A DNA stretch of 24,163 nt from JAVVPO01 sp036655715. Lineage in GTDB: Bacteria > Bacillota > Clostridia > Lachnospirales > Cellulosilyticaceae. This document shows positions 14,646-23,136 of the stretch, in pieces (position 1 is the first letter of the stretch; every line of letters begins with the position of its first letter). The stretch is from contig JAVVPO010000035.1 in the NCBI GenBank assembly GCA_036655715.1, positions 1 to 24,163 on the forward strand, written 5' to 3'. The translations under genes and the position numbers were made by a program. Below the pieces are notes generated by a model. It saw nothing but the letters and a program-made list of their open reading frames with translations, was not told the DNA's origin and ran no database searches.

Positions 14646-15707
14646 TTAAAGTAATTCCTCTATTTCGCTCATAAGCGCAGTGAAAAGTTCATCTTCTTTT
14701 ACCTTACGAACAATCTCACCTTTTCTAAAAACAATGCCTTCTTTTTTACCACCAGCTATACCTATATCAGCTTCTTTTGCTTCTCCAGGTCCATTTACTA
14801 CACAGCCCATTACAGCAATTTTAATATCTTTTTTGATATGTCTAGTATGCTCTTCTACTTTATTTGCTAAACCTATTAAATCAACATTTGTTCTACCACA
14901 TGTTGGGCAAGAAATAATTTCTACCCCAAACTTTCTAAGTCCTAGGGATTGCAACACATATCTAGCACACTCTATTTCTTTAGCTGGATCATCAGATAAA
15001 GATACTCTAATCGTATCACCTATTCCTCTAGATAAAATAGCTCCGAGTCCTACTGAAGACTTAATTGTACCTTTATACAACGTACCTGACTCAGTAATTC
15101 CAACATGTAGTGGGTATTTATAGTGTTCTGCAAAAAGTGTATAAGCATCTATAGCTAAAGGTACATTAGACGCCTTAAGAGAGACAACAATATCTTTAAA
15201 ATCCATCTCCTCTAAGATATCAATATGCTTCTTCGCACTTTCTATCATTGCTTCAGCGCTTACACCGCCAAATTTTTGAAGTAGCTCTTTTTCTACTGAA
15301 CCTGAATTAACACCTATCCTAATTGGAATATTATAAGCTTTTGCTTTTTCTACTACAGCTTCCACTCTTTCTCTACTGCCTATATTACCTGGATTAATTC
15401 TAAGTTTATTAACCCCATTCTCAATAGCCATTAAAGCTAGTCTGTAATCAAAGTGTATATCCGCCACTAGGGGTATATTAATTCTTGGAATAATCTTTTC
15501 CAAGGCACGCGCAGCTTCTTCATCTGGCACTGCTACTCTAACAATTTCGCAACCAGCTTCTTCAAGAGCTATAATTTGACGAACAGTTGCTTCTACATCA
15601 TCCGTCTTTGTATTACACATAGATTGGATAGCGATAGGATAACCACCTCCAATCTTTACATCTTTTATCTGAATTATTTTTGTTTCACCTCTTGTATTTT
15701 CTATCAT
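14646..15707 (-). CDS. ispG: 4-hydroxy-3-methylbut-2-en-1-yl diphosphate synthase (IspG/GcpE)
   Basis: Iron-sulfur enzyme of the MEP isoprenoid pathway, turning methylerythritol cyclodiphosphate into HMBPP. The 353 residues are typical of the bacterial form. The N-terminal TIM barrel shows IQSMCNTKTDDVEATV, VRVAVPDEEAA, LVADIHFDYRLAL and LRINPGNIG. The C-terminal cluster domain has the three [4Fe-4S] cysteines in SCPTCGR (about 266-272) and MGCVVNGPGEA (about 300). The start overlaps the rseP stop by four bases (ATGA), so the two are coupled. It is the last gene of the uppS-cdsA-dxr-rseP-ispG block. No clear terminator follows it, and the next gene begins with its own promoter 200 bases on. 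Confidence 0.97.
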   Translation of the reverse strand: MIENTRGETKIIQIKDVKIGGGYPIAIQSMCNTKTDDVEATVRQIIALEEAGCEIVRVAVPDEEAARALEKIIPRINIPLVADIHFDYRLALMAIENGVNKLRINPGNIGSRERVEAVVEKAKAYNIPIRIGVNSGSVEKELLQKFGGVSAEAMIESAKKHIDILEEMDFKDIVVSLKASNVPLAIDAYTLFAEHYKYPLHVGITESGTLYKGTIKSSVGLGAILSRGIGDTIRVSLSDDPAKEIECARYVLQSLGLRKFGVEIISCPTCGRTNVDLIGLANKVEEHTRHIKKDIKIAVMGCVVNGPGEAKEADIGIAGGKKEGIVFRKGEIVRKVKEDELFTALMSEIEELL

Positions 15708-16735
15708 TTTATAATCCTCACAATATCATTGTATAGCACAACTACCATCAGTCCCATCAACATAATAAATCCAATAGTATGCACCATGCCTTCTTTTTCT
15801 GGAGATACAGGTTTACCTCTTACTAGTTCGATAAGCGTAAAGACAATACGCCCTCCATCTAATGCTGGTAAAGGTAATAAATTAAGTACTGCTAAGTTTG
15901 CAGATAACAATGCTGAAATATAAACCATTTGCATAATGGCATCCATTAAGCTGTATTGAATAGCTTCATTCCAAACATCCGAGCTTACTTGTACCACGCC
16001 TACGATTCCAGCCAAATCTGTCATCGCTACTTGCCCTGTAATAATTTGTATAAATCCTGTGAATACTTGCTCTATTAATGTGAATGTAGATATTAAACCA
16101 TCCTTAACCATTCTTAGCACATTACTATGGGACTTCTCGGCAATAAATCCAAACTTAGCGCTACCATCTTCAATTATAATAGGCTTAATGGTTAATATTT
16201 TTGACTCTCCATTAGCTGCCCGAATGCTAAAAGTATAGGTTTTCTGAGAATCATTAAGTAAGGATGTAATATCTTCTAGATCTTTCACCTTTGTATTATC
16301 CACTGCTAATATAGTATCACCCACTTGTAAGCCCGCTGCCGCCGCTGGCATATTAGGTTGTACTATTTCTACCTTGTTAGTTCCATAACCTCTATAACCT
16401 ATAAATAAGGTTAGTAGTAACCATGCCAATAAAAAGTTCATAGCTGCTCCAGCTACAAATATTATAAATCTTTGTATTGGGCTTTTAGAAGTCATAGATC
16501 CTGCTGAATCGGACTCCCCGCCTTCACCTTCCATAGCACAAAAACCACCTATAGGTAACGCTCTAATGGAATAAAGTGTTTCACCTTTTTGCTTACTCCA
16601 TAGCTTCGGTCCCATACCAATAGCAAATTCATTAACTCTAACACCCATTTTTTTAGCCGCTATATAGTGACCCCATTCATGAATTAATACTATCAGTGCA
16701 AACATTAGCACAATCATAAGTATTTTTGCAATCAT
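15704..16735 (-). CDS. rseP: Site-2 intramembrane metalloprotease RseP/RasP
   Basis: Zinc protease that cuts within membrane segments of anti-sigma factors and signal-peptide remnants. The 343 residues show HEWGHY (19-24) in the first membrane segment, the catalytic HExxH. A single PDZ domain lies at about 120-190 (AAAGLQVGDTILAVDN). The C-terminal NLLPLPALDGGRIV motif supplies the third zinc ligand, Asp. It is shorter than RseP of E. coli, which has two PDZ domains. It overlaps dxr by four bases upstream and ispG by four bases downstream. Confidence 0.95.
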   Translation of the reverse strand: MIAKILMIVLMFALIVLIHEWGHYIAAKKMGVRVNEFAIGMGPKLWSKQKGETLYSIRALPIGGFCAMEGEGGESDSAGSMTSKSPIQRFIIFVAGAAMNFLLAWLLLTLFIGYRGYGTNKVEIVQPNMPAAAAGLQVGDTILAVDNTKVKDLEDITSLLNDSQKTYTFSIRAANGESKILTIKPIIIEDGSAKFGFIAEKSHSNVLRMVKDGLISTFTLIEQVFTGFIQIITGQVAMTDLAGIVGVVQVSSDVWNEAIQYSLMDAIMQMVYISALLSANLAVLNLLPLPALDGGRIVFTLIELVRGKPVSPEKEGMVHTIGFIMLMGLMVVVLYNDIVRIIK

Positions 16736-17895
16736 TTAATAACCTTCTTTCTACTATGCTCTCTTGCCCAATTATCTGCTTCTAAAATTTCTTCTAAGCT
16801 TGGCTTATTTATACATATGTGCATTTCCATCACTTCATGTATGATATTAGGTATTTGAAGGAACGAAATTTTCCCATTCAGAAAGGCATCTACTGCTATT
16901 TCATTTGCAGCATTAAGTACTGCAGGCATTGTTCCACCTTGTTGCAATGCCTCATAAGCTAAATCAAGACAAGGAAATAAGTCTCTCTTCGGCGTATCAA
17001 AAGATAGACTTTTTAATGTCTTCCAATCTAACTTGGAGATATAGTCTGCTTTTTTTCTTTCTGGATAATAAATAGCATAAGCAATAGGATGTCTCATATC
17101 CGGCATACCTAGCTGAGCTATAGTCGAGCCGTCTATGTACTCTACCATAGAATGTATAATACTCTCTTTATGAACTATTACATCTATTTGCTTAGCATCT
17201 ACATCAAATAAATATTTAGCCTCTATTACTTCTAGCCCTTTATTCATAAGCGTCGCAGAATCTATGGTAATTTTGCTACCCATACTCCAATTAGGATGGT
17301 TAAGCGCATCTTGAATAGAAACATTTTCTAGCATGTCCTTTGTATGTTCTCTAAAAGGTCCTCCTGAAGCAGTCAAAATAAGTCTTGATATCTCTTCATG
17401 TCTACCAGCTTGTAATGATTGGAAAATAGCAGAGTGCTCACTATCTACTGGCAATATATCTACATGATGCTTTCTAGCTAATTCCATCACTAGCTCTCCT
17501 GCTGTAACAAGCGTCTCTTTATTAGCTAATGCAATAGTTTTACCCGCTTTAATGGCTTCTATAGTAGGTAAGAGCCCTATCATTCCAACTACTGCAGTAA
17601 GTACTAAATCAGCTTCTTCCTGACAAGCAGCTTTCACTAATCCTTCCATACCAGAAAATACTTCTATCTCTATTTGCTCAGACATAAGTCTAGTTCGTAA
17701 CTCTATAGCTTTAACTTCATCCATTACACCTACCAACTTAGGTTTAAACTCTATAATCTGTTTATAGAGTAAATCGATACTTGTATTAGTAGTTAATGCA
17801 ACGATTTCTAATGCTTCATCACTTCTAACAACGTCTAAAGTCTGTGTCCCAATTGAACCTGTTGAACCTAAAATAGCTATCTTTTTTTGTTTCAC
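16732..17895 (-). CDS. dxr: 1-deoxy-D-xylulose-5-phosphate reductoisomerase
   Basis: Second enzyme of the MEP isoprenoid pathway: rearranges and reduces DXP to MEP with NADPH and a divalent metal. The 387 residues show the NADPH-binding LGSTGSIGTQTLDV near the N-terminus and LANKETLV. The metal and substrate site has PVDSEHSAIFQ, TASGGPF and NHPNWSMGSKITIDSATLMNKGLE (a block of about 24 residues), with the C-terminal helical domain complete. The start is GTG, with AGGAGAG 9 bases ahead. It overlaps rseP by four bases. Confidence 0.97.
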   Translation of the reverse strand: MKQKKIAILGSTGSIGTQTLDVVRSDEALEIVALTTNTSIDLLYKQIIEFKPKLVGVMDEVKAIELRTRLMSEQIEIEVFSGMEGLVKAACQEEADLVLTAVVGMIGLLPTIEAIKAGKTIALANKETLVTAGELVMELARKHHVDILPVDSEHSAIFQSLQAGRHEEISRLILTASGGPFREHTKDMLENVSIQDALNHPNWSMGSKITIDSATLMNKGLEVIEAKYLFDVDAKQIDVIVHKESIIHSMVEYIDGSTIAQLGMPDMRHPIAYAIYYPERKKADYISKLDWKTLKSLSFDTPKRDLFPCLDLAYEALQQGGTMPAVLNAANEIAVDAFLNGKISFLQIPNIIHEVMEMHICINKPSLEEILEADNWAREHSRKKVIK

Positions 17896-17917
17896 CTTAC
17901 TAGACTCTCCTTTAAAA

Positions 17918-18730
17918 TTATATTGTAATACACTCTATTGTATAAATTAATGCAATGAAAATAAACGGAGCCACTAACAGTATACTATCAAATCTATCAA
18001 GTACCCCTCCGTGTCCTGGAAACAGATGTCCAAAGTCTTTTTCTCCTATTGTCCGTTTAATAGAGGATGCTGCTAAATCTCCCATCTGAGATAAAATAGC
18101 ACCTATGAATACTATAATAACAATAAGCCACATATTCTCTCTCATGCTAGCAAAAGCAAACTCAGTGAAAATCAATGTATAGATACAAGCAATTCCACTT
18201 GCACCAAGTGCTCCACCAATAGCGCCTTCTACTGTTTTGTTAGGACTTAATACAGGCGCTAACTTATGTTTACCAAAACAGCTTCCTGCAAAATAAGCAC
18301 ATGTATCGCTTCCCCATGCACTAATAAACACTAACCAAACCAAGAATGAACCATATTCTAAATTACGTATGGCTATAATGAAGCTTAATAATGTCCCTAC
18401 ATAAACAGGTGCCATCAAAGTCATTCCTACATCTACTATAGAATACTTAGGATATTTAATAACCATCCAAATCAATAATATAATAAGTAATGTAGCTATA
18501 TAGATCATGTAATTTTGGAAGAAAAATTTCGCCCAGATAAAATATACTAACGTTGCTCCAAGAGCAATCCATCTCATGGGTCTATACTTTTTACCTATCA
18601 TCTTACAATATTCTTCTACCCCAATTAAAGCTACTATTGCAGCTGCTATATTTAGGACAGGGTCTCCTAGTACCATAATTAAAATAACTAAAGGGATTCC
18701 TACCACTCCGGTTAATACTCTCGTTAACAC
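17918..18730 (-). CDS. cdsA: Phosphatidate cytidylyltransferase (CDP-diglyceride synthase)
   Basis: Integral membrane enzyme that makes CDP-diacylglycerol from phosphatidate and CTP, the entry to phospholipid synthesis. The 270 residues are mostly hydrophobic, with about seven or eight membrane segments. The C-terminal signature is complete: SPNKTVEGAIGG, then DLAASSIKRTIGEKDFG and FPGHGGVLDRFDS. The start is GTG with AGGAGG 7 bases ahead, 11 bases after uppS. Its place between uppS and dxr is the usual one. Confidence 0.96.
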   Translation of the reverse strand: MLTRVLTGVVGIPLVILIMVLGDPVLNIAAAIVALIGVEEYCKMIGKKYRPMRWIALGATLVYFIWAKFFFQNYMIYIATLLIILLIWMVIKYPKYSIVDVGMTLMAPVYVGTLLSFIIAIRNLEYGSFLVWLVFISAWGSDTCAYFAGSCFGKHKLAPVLSPNKTVEGAIGGALGASGIACIYTLIFTEFAFASMRENMWLIVIIVFIGAILSQMGDLAASSIKRTIGEKDFGHLFPGHGGVLDRFDSILLVAPFIFIALIYTIECITI

Positions 18731-18741
18731 CCTATCTCCTC

Positions 18742-19452
18742 CTACTCACTTTTCCCAAATCTTCTTTTACGCCTACTATATTCTTCTATTGCTTTATCTA
18801 ATTCTAATTTCGTAAACTCCGGCCATAAACAAGGTGTAAAATAAAATTCACTATATGCTAATTGCCATGGCAAGAAATTACTCGTTCTTATTTCCCCACT
18901 TGTACGAATCATTAGGTCAGGATCCGGTATACCCACCGTATCTAAATAAGAAGAAATTATTTCCTCTGTTAACGCTTCTTTATTTATTTTCTTTAGTATG
19001 ACATCATTTATCATTTTTTTACAGGCCCTAAATATTTCATCTCTACCACCATAATTAAGTGCGATACATATACATAAGCCTGTTTTATCTTTTGTTATTT
19101 CTTCAAGTTCTTGAATTTGTTCTCTAATATCTAAAGCTAACGGCTCTCTATCACCAATTACTTTAAATTTAATATTTTTCTTCTTCGCTCTTTTCAAATG
19201 ATCCTTAAGATATTTCCTTATAAGATTCATAAGTCCTTCCACTTCTTCTTCTGGTCTATTCCAATTCTCTGTAGAAAAAGCATAGGCTGTTAAATATTTT
19301 ACACCTAAATCATCAGCGTAATCTGTTATAGACCTTAGTACTTCACTACCTTTTTTATGCCCTTCATTTCTAGATAAGCCTTTTTCCTTTGCCCATCTTC
19401 CATTCCCATCCATTATAACTGCTATATGTGTTGGAATTTTGTTGGTATCCAT
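18742..19452 (-). CDS. uppS: Undecaprenyl diphosphate synthase (isoprenyl transferase)
   Basis: Cis-prenyltransferase that builds the C55 carrier lipid for cell-wall precursors from farnesyl diphosphate and isopentenyl diphosphate. The 236 residues show the catalytic HIAVIMDGNGRWA near the N-terminus (Asp of DGNGRW), FSTENWNRP, ALNYGGRDEI and DLMIRTSGEIRTSNFLPWQ. A TTG-started extension (to 19473) would read through the AGGAGG site, so the ATG at 19452, 6 bases after AGGAGG, is the start. A terminator lies directly before that site, which is odd for the first gene of an essential block. Confidence 0.96.
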   Translation of the reverse strand: MDTNKIPTHIAVIMDGNGRWAKEKGLSRNEGHKKGSEVLRSITDYADDLGVKYLTAYAFSTENWNRPEEEVEGLMNLIRKYLKDHLKRAKKKNIKFKVIGDREPLALDIREQIQELEEITKDKTGLCICIALNYGGRDEIFRACKKMINDVILKKINKEALTEEIISSYLDTVGIPDPDLMIRTSGEIRTSNFLPWQLAYSEFYFTPCLWPEFTKLELDKAIEEYSRRKRRFGKSE

Positions 19453-19464
19453 TTTTCTCCTCCT

Positions 19465-19498
19465 AAAAAACAAAACCCCTCATATTGAGGAGTTTTGT
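19465..19498 (-). terminator. Terminator between frr and uppS, adjoining the uppS ribosome binding site
   Basis: Minus-strand hairpin with 12-bp arms (19498-19487 with 19481-19470, one G-U pair), 5-base loop and a T run at 19470-19465. The uppS AGGAGG site follows immediately and frr stops five bases before the stem. There is no room for a promoter between terminator and start. Confidence 0.88.
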
Positions 19499-19503
19499 AT
19501 AGA

Positions 19504-20058
19504 TTATACAGATAAAATTTCTTTATTTTTATTCTCAATATGACGTTCTATTTCATCTACGAATTTATCTGTTAATTTTTGTACATCTGTTTCCATCGTA
19601 TTGTAATCATCTTCTGAAATCTCTTTATTTTTTTCCATCTTCTTAAAAGCATCTAATGCTTCTCTTCTAATGTTTCTAACAGCGACTTTACTATTCTCAC
19701 CTTTTTTCTTAACATCTTTTGTTAATTCTTTTCTACGTTCTTCAGTAAGTTCTGGGAAAACAAGTCTAATTATTTTTCCATCATTTGAAGGATTAATACC
19801 TAAATCTGATTCATGAATAGCTTTTTCTACTGCTTTTAATACAGTAGCATCCCATGGCTGAATTTGTAAAATACGTGCTTCTGGTACACTAATATTTCCC
19901 ACTTGGGCAATAGGAGTTTGAGTTCCATAGTAGTCTACAGTTAATCTATCTAATACATGTGGATTAGCTCTTCCCGCTCTAATTGTTGCATAATCGTCTA
20001 AAAGAGCTCCTATAGTTTTTTGCATTTTTTCTTCAAATTTTTTTAATTGTTCTCTCAT
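19504..20058 (-). CDS. frr: Ribosome recycling factor
   Basis: Splits post-termination ribosomes together with EF-G. The 184 residues match the family size. The tRNA-mimic three-helix part is seen in the flanking helices. Conserved blocks are MQKTIGALLDDYATIRAGRANP, the VPEARILQIQPWDATVLKAVEKAI stretch, and LTEERRKELTKDVKKKGENSKVAVRNIRR (longer blocks described by their key residues). AGGAGG precedes the ATG by 7 bases. It follows pyrH by 19 bases and is the end of a pyrH-frr unit, closed by a terminator. Confidence 0.97.
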   Translation of the reverse strand: MREQLKKFEEKMQKTIGALLDDYATIRAGRANPHVLDRLTVDYYGTQTPIAQVGNISVPEARILQIQPWDATVLKAVEKAIHESDLGINPSNDGKIIRLVFPELTEERRKELTKDVKKKGENSKVAVRNIRREALDAFKKMEKNKEISEDDYNTMETDVQKLTDKFVDEIERHIENKNKEILSV

Positions 20059-20077
20059 AAATACGCCTCCTAATGAA

Positions 20078-20785
20078 TTAATCTACAAATATTGTTGTAC
20101 CCACTGACTCTCCTGCTGATGCTCTTAATATACCATCTTGCATATCTAAGTCGAATACAATAATTGGAAGTTTTTGATCAATGCATAATGTCGCAGCTGC
20201 AGCATCTATAGCTTTTAAGTTTTGTGCTAGAACATCTTGGCATGAAATACGCTCATACTTTTTAGCTTCAGGATTTAACTTCGGATCGCTATCATATACA
20301 CCATCTATATTTTTAGCGAAAAGCAGTGCATCTACTTCTACTTCACAACCTCTTAAAGCTGCTCCTGTATCAGTAGAGAAAAATGGATGCCCTGTACCTC
20401 CAGCAAAGAATACTATTTTTTTATTTTTCATATGTAGCATAGCGCTATCTTTTGAAAATAGTTCTGTCATGTTTCCTATATTAAATGGAGTTTGCACAAC
20501 TGAGCCTATCCCCTCTGCCCTACATACATCAGCTACATAAATTGCATTCATTACGGTTGCTAACATACCTATTTGATCTGCTTTTGTTCTATCCATACTT
20601 CCTGACGTTCTACCACGCCAAAAATTCCCGCCACCTATTACTACACATACTTCTATATTATTTTCCACTAATTGCTTAAGCTGATGTACTACTCTAGTAA
20701 TAGTCTCAAGATCAAATCCTTTAGTATTTAATCCTGCTAATGCTTCTCCACTTAGTTTAACTAATACTCTATTATATTTATGCAT
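20078..20785 (-). CDS. pyrH: UMP kinase
   Basis: Phosphorylates UMP to UDP with ATP; hexameric, of the amino-acid-kinase fold. The 235 residues show VLVKLSGEAL at the N-terminus, VIGGGNFWRG, MTELFSKDSAMLHM, GGTGHPFFSTDTGAALR, and the D-loop near the C-terminus. A GTG at 20794 would extend it by three residues, but it overlaps the AGGAAGG site. The ATG at 20785 has that site 8 bases ahead and starts the usual MHKYNRVLVKLSG. A terminator separates it from tsf; I could not identify a clear pyrH promoter in the 75 bases between them. Confidence 0.96.
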   Translation of the reverse strand: MHKYNRVLVKLSGEALAGLNTKGFDLETITRVVHQLKQLVENNIEVCVVIGGGNFWRGRTSGSMDRTKADQIGMLATVMNAIYVADVCRAEGIGSVVQTPFNIGNMTELFSKDSAMLHMKNKKIVFFAGGTGHPFFSTDTGAALRGCEVEVDALLFAKNIDGVYDSDPKLNPEAKKYERISCQDVLAQNLKAIDAAAATLCIDQKLPIIVFDLDMQDGILRASAGESVGTTIFVD

Positions 20786-20860
20786 TCTTTTCACCTTCCT
20801 GCTACGAATACTCTACCACAAAAATTTATTTATTTCTAGACATATTTTAAAAACTGCCTT

Positions 20861-20887
20861 AAAAAAAAGGGACACTGTAGTGTCCCC
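20861..20887 (-). terminator. Terminator after tsf
   Basis: Minus-strand hairpin GGGACACT / AGTGTCCC (20886-20879 with 20876-20869) followed by eight T. It starts 10 bases after the tsf stop and separates rpsB-tsf from pyrH-frr. Confidence 0.93.
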
Positions 20888-20896
20888 TTTATATGA

Positions 20897-21805
20897 TTAA
20901 CCTTGGATTTGTTTCGCAACTTCTTCAGCAAAGTTTTCTTCTACTTTTTCAATACCTTCGCCAGTTTCAAAACGAACAAATCTTTTAATTACATCTTGAT
21001 TTCCTAATTCAGCTGCTACATACTTAGCTACTGTCATATCAGGATCTTTAACATATTCTTGCTCTAATAAACAAATTTCTTTAAGTTGTTTATTTAATCT
21101 TCCTGTAATCATTTTTTCAATGATGTTTTCTGGTTTCCCAGGGTTTTCATTGACTGCTTGATGCATTAAGATTTCTTTTTCTTTAGCAATTTTCTCTGGA
21201 GAAACTTCGTTCATTGAGATGAATTCTGGGTTTACAGCAGCAATTTGCATTGCTACGTTTCTACCCACTTCTTTAGCTTTTTCATCTTCGCTTGCTACTT
21301 CAACGATAGCAACAATTTTACCACCACCGTGTGTATAAGCAGCTAATGTACCTTCTGTTGTTAAACGAGCGATACGACGAAGTGATAAGTTTTCACCGAT
21401 TAAAGCGATTTTTTCTGTTAATACGTCATTAACAGTTTTTGATGCATCTTCACACCATGGAAGTGCTTTTAATGCGTCAACATCACTTACTTCATTGTTA
21501 AGAACCATTTCAGCTACTTGATTTACAAAAGTAACGAATTGTTCGTTTTTAGCAACGAAATCTGTTTCTGAGTTAATTTCAACTAAAGCTGCAGCTTTAC
21601 CATCTGCTGATACTGCTTCTTTCACAAGACCTTCAGCCGCAATACGACCAGCTTTTTTAGCTGCTTTTGCTAAGCCTTTTTCACGTAAAACTTCGATAGC
21701 TTTTTCGATGTTTCCGTCTACTTCTTGTAATACACTTTTGCAGTCCATCATACCTGCGCCTGTTCTTTCACGTAATTCTTTTACCATAGCAGCTGTGATT
21801 GCCAT
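20897..21805 (-). CDS. tsf: Translation elongation factor Ts
   Basis: Guanine-nucleotide exchange factor for EF-Tu. The 302 residues show the family signature: an N-terminal UBA-like domain with LRERTGAGMMDCKSVL and the TDFVAKN motif (about 80-86), then a duplicated core. GGAGG lies ahead of the ATG. It follows rpsB by 22 bases, the normal rpsB-tsf pair. Confidence 0.98.
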   Translation of the reverse strand: MAITAAMVKELRERTGAGMMDCKSVLQEVDGNIEKAIEVLREKGLAKAAKKAGRIAAEGLVKEAVSADGKAAALVEINSETDFVAKNEQFVTFVNQVAEMVLNNEVSDVDALKALPWCEDASKTVNDVLTEKIALIGENLSLRRIARLTTEGTLAAYTHGGGKIVAIVEVASEDEKAKEVGRNVAMQIAAVNPEFISMNEVSPEKIAKEKEILMHQAVNENPGKPENIIEKMITGRLNKQLKEICLLEQEYVKDPDMTVAKYVAAELGNQDVIKRFVRFETGEGIEKVEENFAEEVAKQIQG

Positions 21806-21827
21806 ATCTATTACCTCCAGAGATTTA

Positions 21828-22571
21828 TTATTCAGCGATTACTACTGCGCTGTTTTCTTCTGTTTTTTCTGTTGTAGTTTCAAAGATTTCACCTTGATTT
21901 GTTTCTATGATTGCATCTGCCATTTTTGCTACGATTAATTTAACCGCACGGATAGCATCGTCATTTCCTGGGATTACATAGTCAACTTCTTCTGGATCAC
22001 AGTTAGTGTCAACAATTGATACTACTGGAATTCCTAAGATATGTGCTTCTTGGATAGCGATTTTTTCTTTTCTTGGATCTACTACGAACATTACGTCTGG
22101 TAGTTGTTTCATTTCTTTAATACCACCAAGGTTTTTCTCAAGTTTGTCCATTTCTTTACGAAGTTCAAGTACTTCTTTTTTAGGAAGAACTTCGAAAGTT
22201 CCATCTTGTTCCATAGTTTCTAATTGCTTTAATCTAGCTACACGGCTTTTGATTGTAGAGAAGTTAGTAAGCATTCCGCCTAACCATCTTTGGTTTACAT
22301 AGTACATACCACTACGCTCAGCTTCTGATTTGATTGATTCTTGAGCTTGTTTTTTAGTACCTACAAATAATACTGTTCCACCGTTTTCGCCAACTTGACG
22401 CATGAAAGCATATGCTTCATCGATTTTTTTAGCAGTTTTTTGTAAGTCAATGATATAAATACCATTTCTTTCTGTAAAGATGAATTCTTTCATTTTTGGA
22501 TTCCATCTTCTTGTTTGATGTCCGAAGTGAACACCTGCTTCTAAAAGTTGTTTCATTGAAATTACGCTCAT
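21828..22571 (-). CDS. rpsB: 30S ribosomal protein S2
   Basis: Late-binding protein of the 30S subunit. The 247 residues begin with the family motif LLEAGVHFGHQTRRWNPKM and carry FTERNGIYIIDLQKT, the WLGGMLTNF block and PDVMFVVDPRKE, with an acidic tail. AGGAGG precedes the ATG. It has its own strong promoter and an about 97-base leader that can fold. Confidence 0.98.
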   Translation of the reverse strand: MSVISMKQLLEAGVHFGHQTRRWNPKMKEFIFTERNGIYIIDLQKTAKKIDEAYAFMRQVGENGGTVLFVGTKKQAQESIKSEAERSGMYYVNQRWLGGMLTNFSTIKSRVARLKQLETMEQDGTFEVLPKKEVLELRKEMDKLEKNLGGIKEMKQLPDVMFVVDPRKEKIAIQEAHILGIPVVSIVDTNCDPEEVDYVIPGNDDAIRAVKLIVAKMADAIIETNQGEIFETTTEKTEENSAVVIAE

Positions 22572-22595
22572 TTTATTGCCTCCTGGTTATACCTC

Positions 22596-22652
22596 CGTAT
22601 ACGACGTCATTAGAGTAGACTATTACAGCACCCTACCTAATATCTGCATACG
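22596..22652 (-). promoter_or_regulatory. Structured rpsB leader, candidate S2 autoregulatory element
   Basis: On the transcript, CGTAT (22652-22648) pairs with ATACG (22600-22596). An inner 9-bp stem follows, ATTAGGTAG (22641-22633) with CTAC and CTAAT (22618-22609), with one bulged base and a 14-base loop. It lies between the promoter and the ribosome binding site. S2 autoregulation is known in other bacteria; no match to a described motif is claimed. Confidence 0.45.
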
Positions 22653-22674
22653 TGTGTTTTATTTTTCGTTCTAA

Positions 22675-22703
22675 AGTATATCATATATACTTAAATAGTA
22701 CAA
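22675..22703 (-). promoter_or_regulatory. Sigma-A promoter of rpsB-tsf
   Basis: Minus-strand TTGTAC (22703-22698), 17-base spacer, TATACT (22680-22675). Predicted start near 22668. Confidence 0.75.
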
Positions 22704-22723
22704 TGGCTTACACACATTTTTTA

Positions 22724-23136
22724 TTATTTTTCACCTAAAAGCACCTCTAATACTTCTTCATAAGTCATATTTCTAGAAAATTCAAACTCACCATATCGTA
22801 AACTGGTTACTTTATCTTGTTTTTTTATATATTCTTTAAATTGCTCCCCATCTTTTATAACTTTAATTTTATCTAAAATTTCATAGATTTCTGCAGCACC
22901 TAACTCTGAAGATATATATAAGTTAATAGATAATTTTTTATCATTACTTTTTTATTTACTACCCTCAAATTTCATATCTATATCTAAATCTTTTTCAATT
23001 ATTTCTCTTTCTGCTAACTCATTACCTTTGTTTATAGTTTCATCTCAACTGTAGTGCTTACGAAAAAGAATACTACAAACAAAAGAAAGCTAGTTAACTA
23101 GAAAATCTCTGTTTGTAGTATCCAATTTCTTGACAT
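22724..23136 (-). pseudogene. Degenerate YceG-like (MltG N-terminal/LysM-like domain) membrane protein
   Basis: Read from ATG (23136), one frame gives MSRNWILQTEIF, a TAG stop (23098-23100), and then LTSFLLFVVFFFVSTTVE, a clear membrane segment. About 15 codons on, a frameshift (near 23045) is needed. The next frame reads DETINKGNELAEREIIEKD and so on, is broken by TAA at 22952-22954, and continues as SNDKKLSINLYISSELGAAE to YGEFEFSRNMTYEEVLEVLL and a stop at 22724. The last 70 residues look like the YceG/MltG LysM-like subdomain (GAAEIYEIL, SLRYGEFEF, MTYEEVLEVL) seen in small membrane-anchored proteins of clostridia, some annotated as MltG. Two nonsense codons plus a frameshift make it a pseudogene. 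An AGGAGGG at 23158-23164 sits 6 bases before an ATA that may be a mutated start. Confidence 0.7.
23070..23121. repeat. Imperfect inverted repeat inside the YceG-like pseudogene
   Basis: Arms 23070-23080 and 23111-23121 are perfect over 11 bases; the centre contains the perfect 12-base palindrome at 23090-23101. It has no target-site duplication that I can see and no T tail. Confidence 0.6.

Noticed and set aside
20786..20868. Promoter for pyrH between the tsf terminator and pyrH
   Set aside because: No -35/-10 pair with acceptable spacing could be found, although one is expected here.
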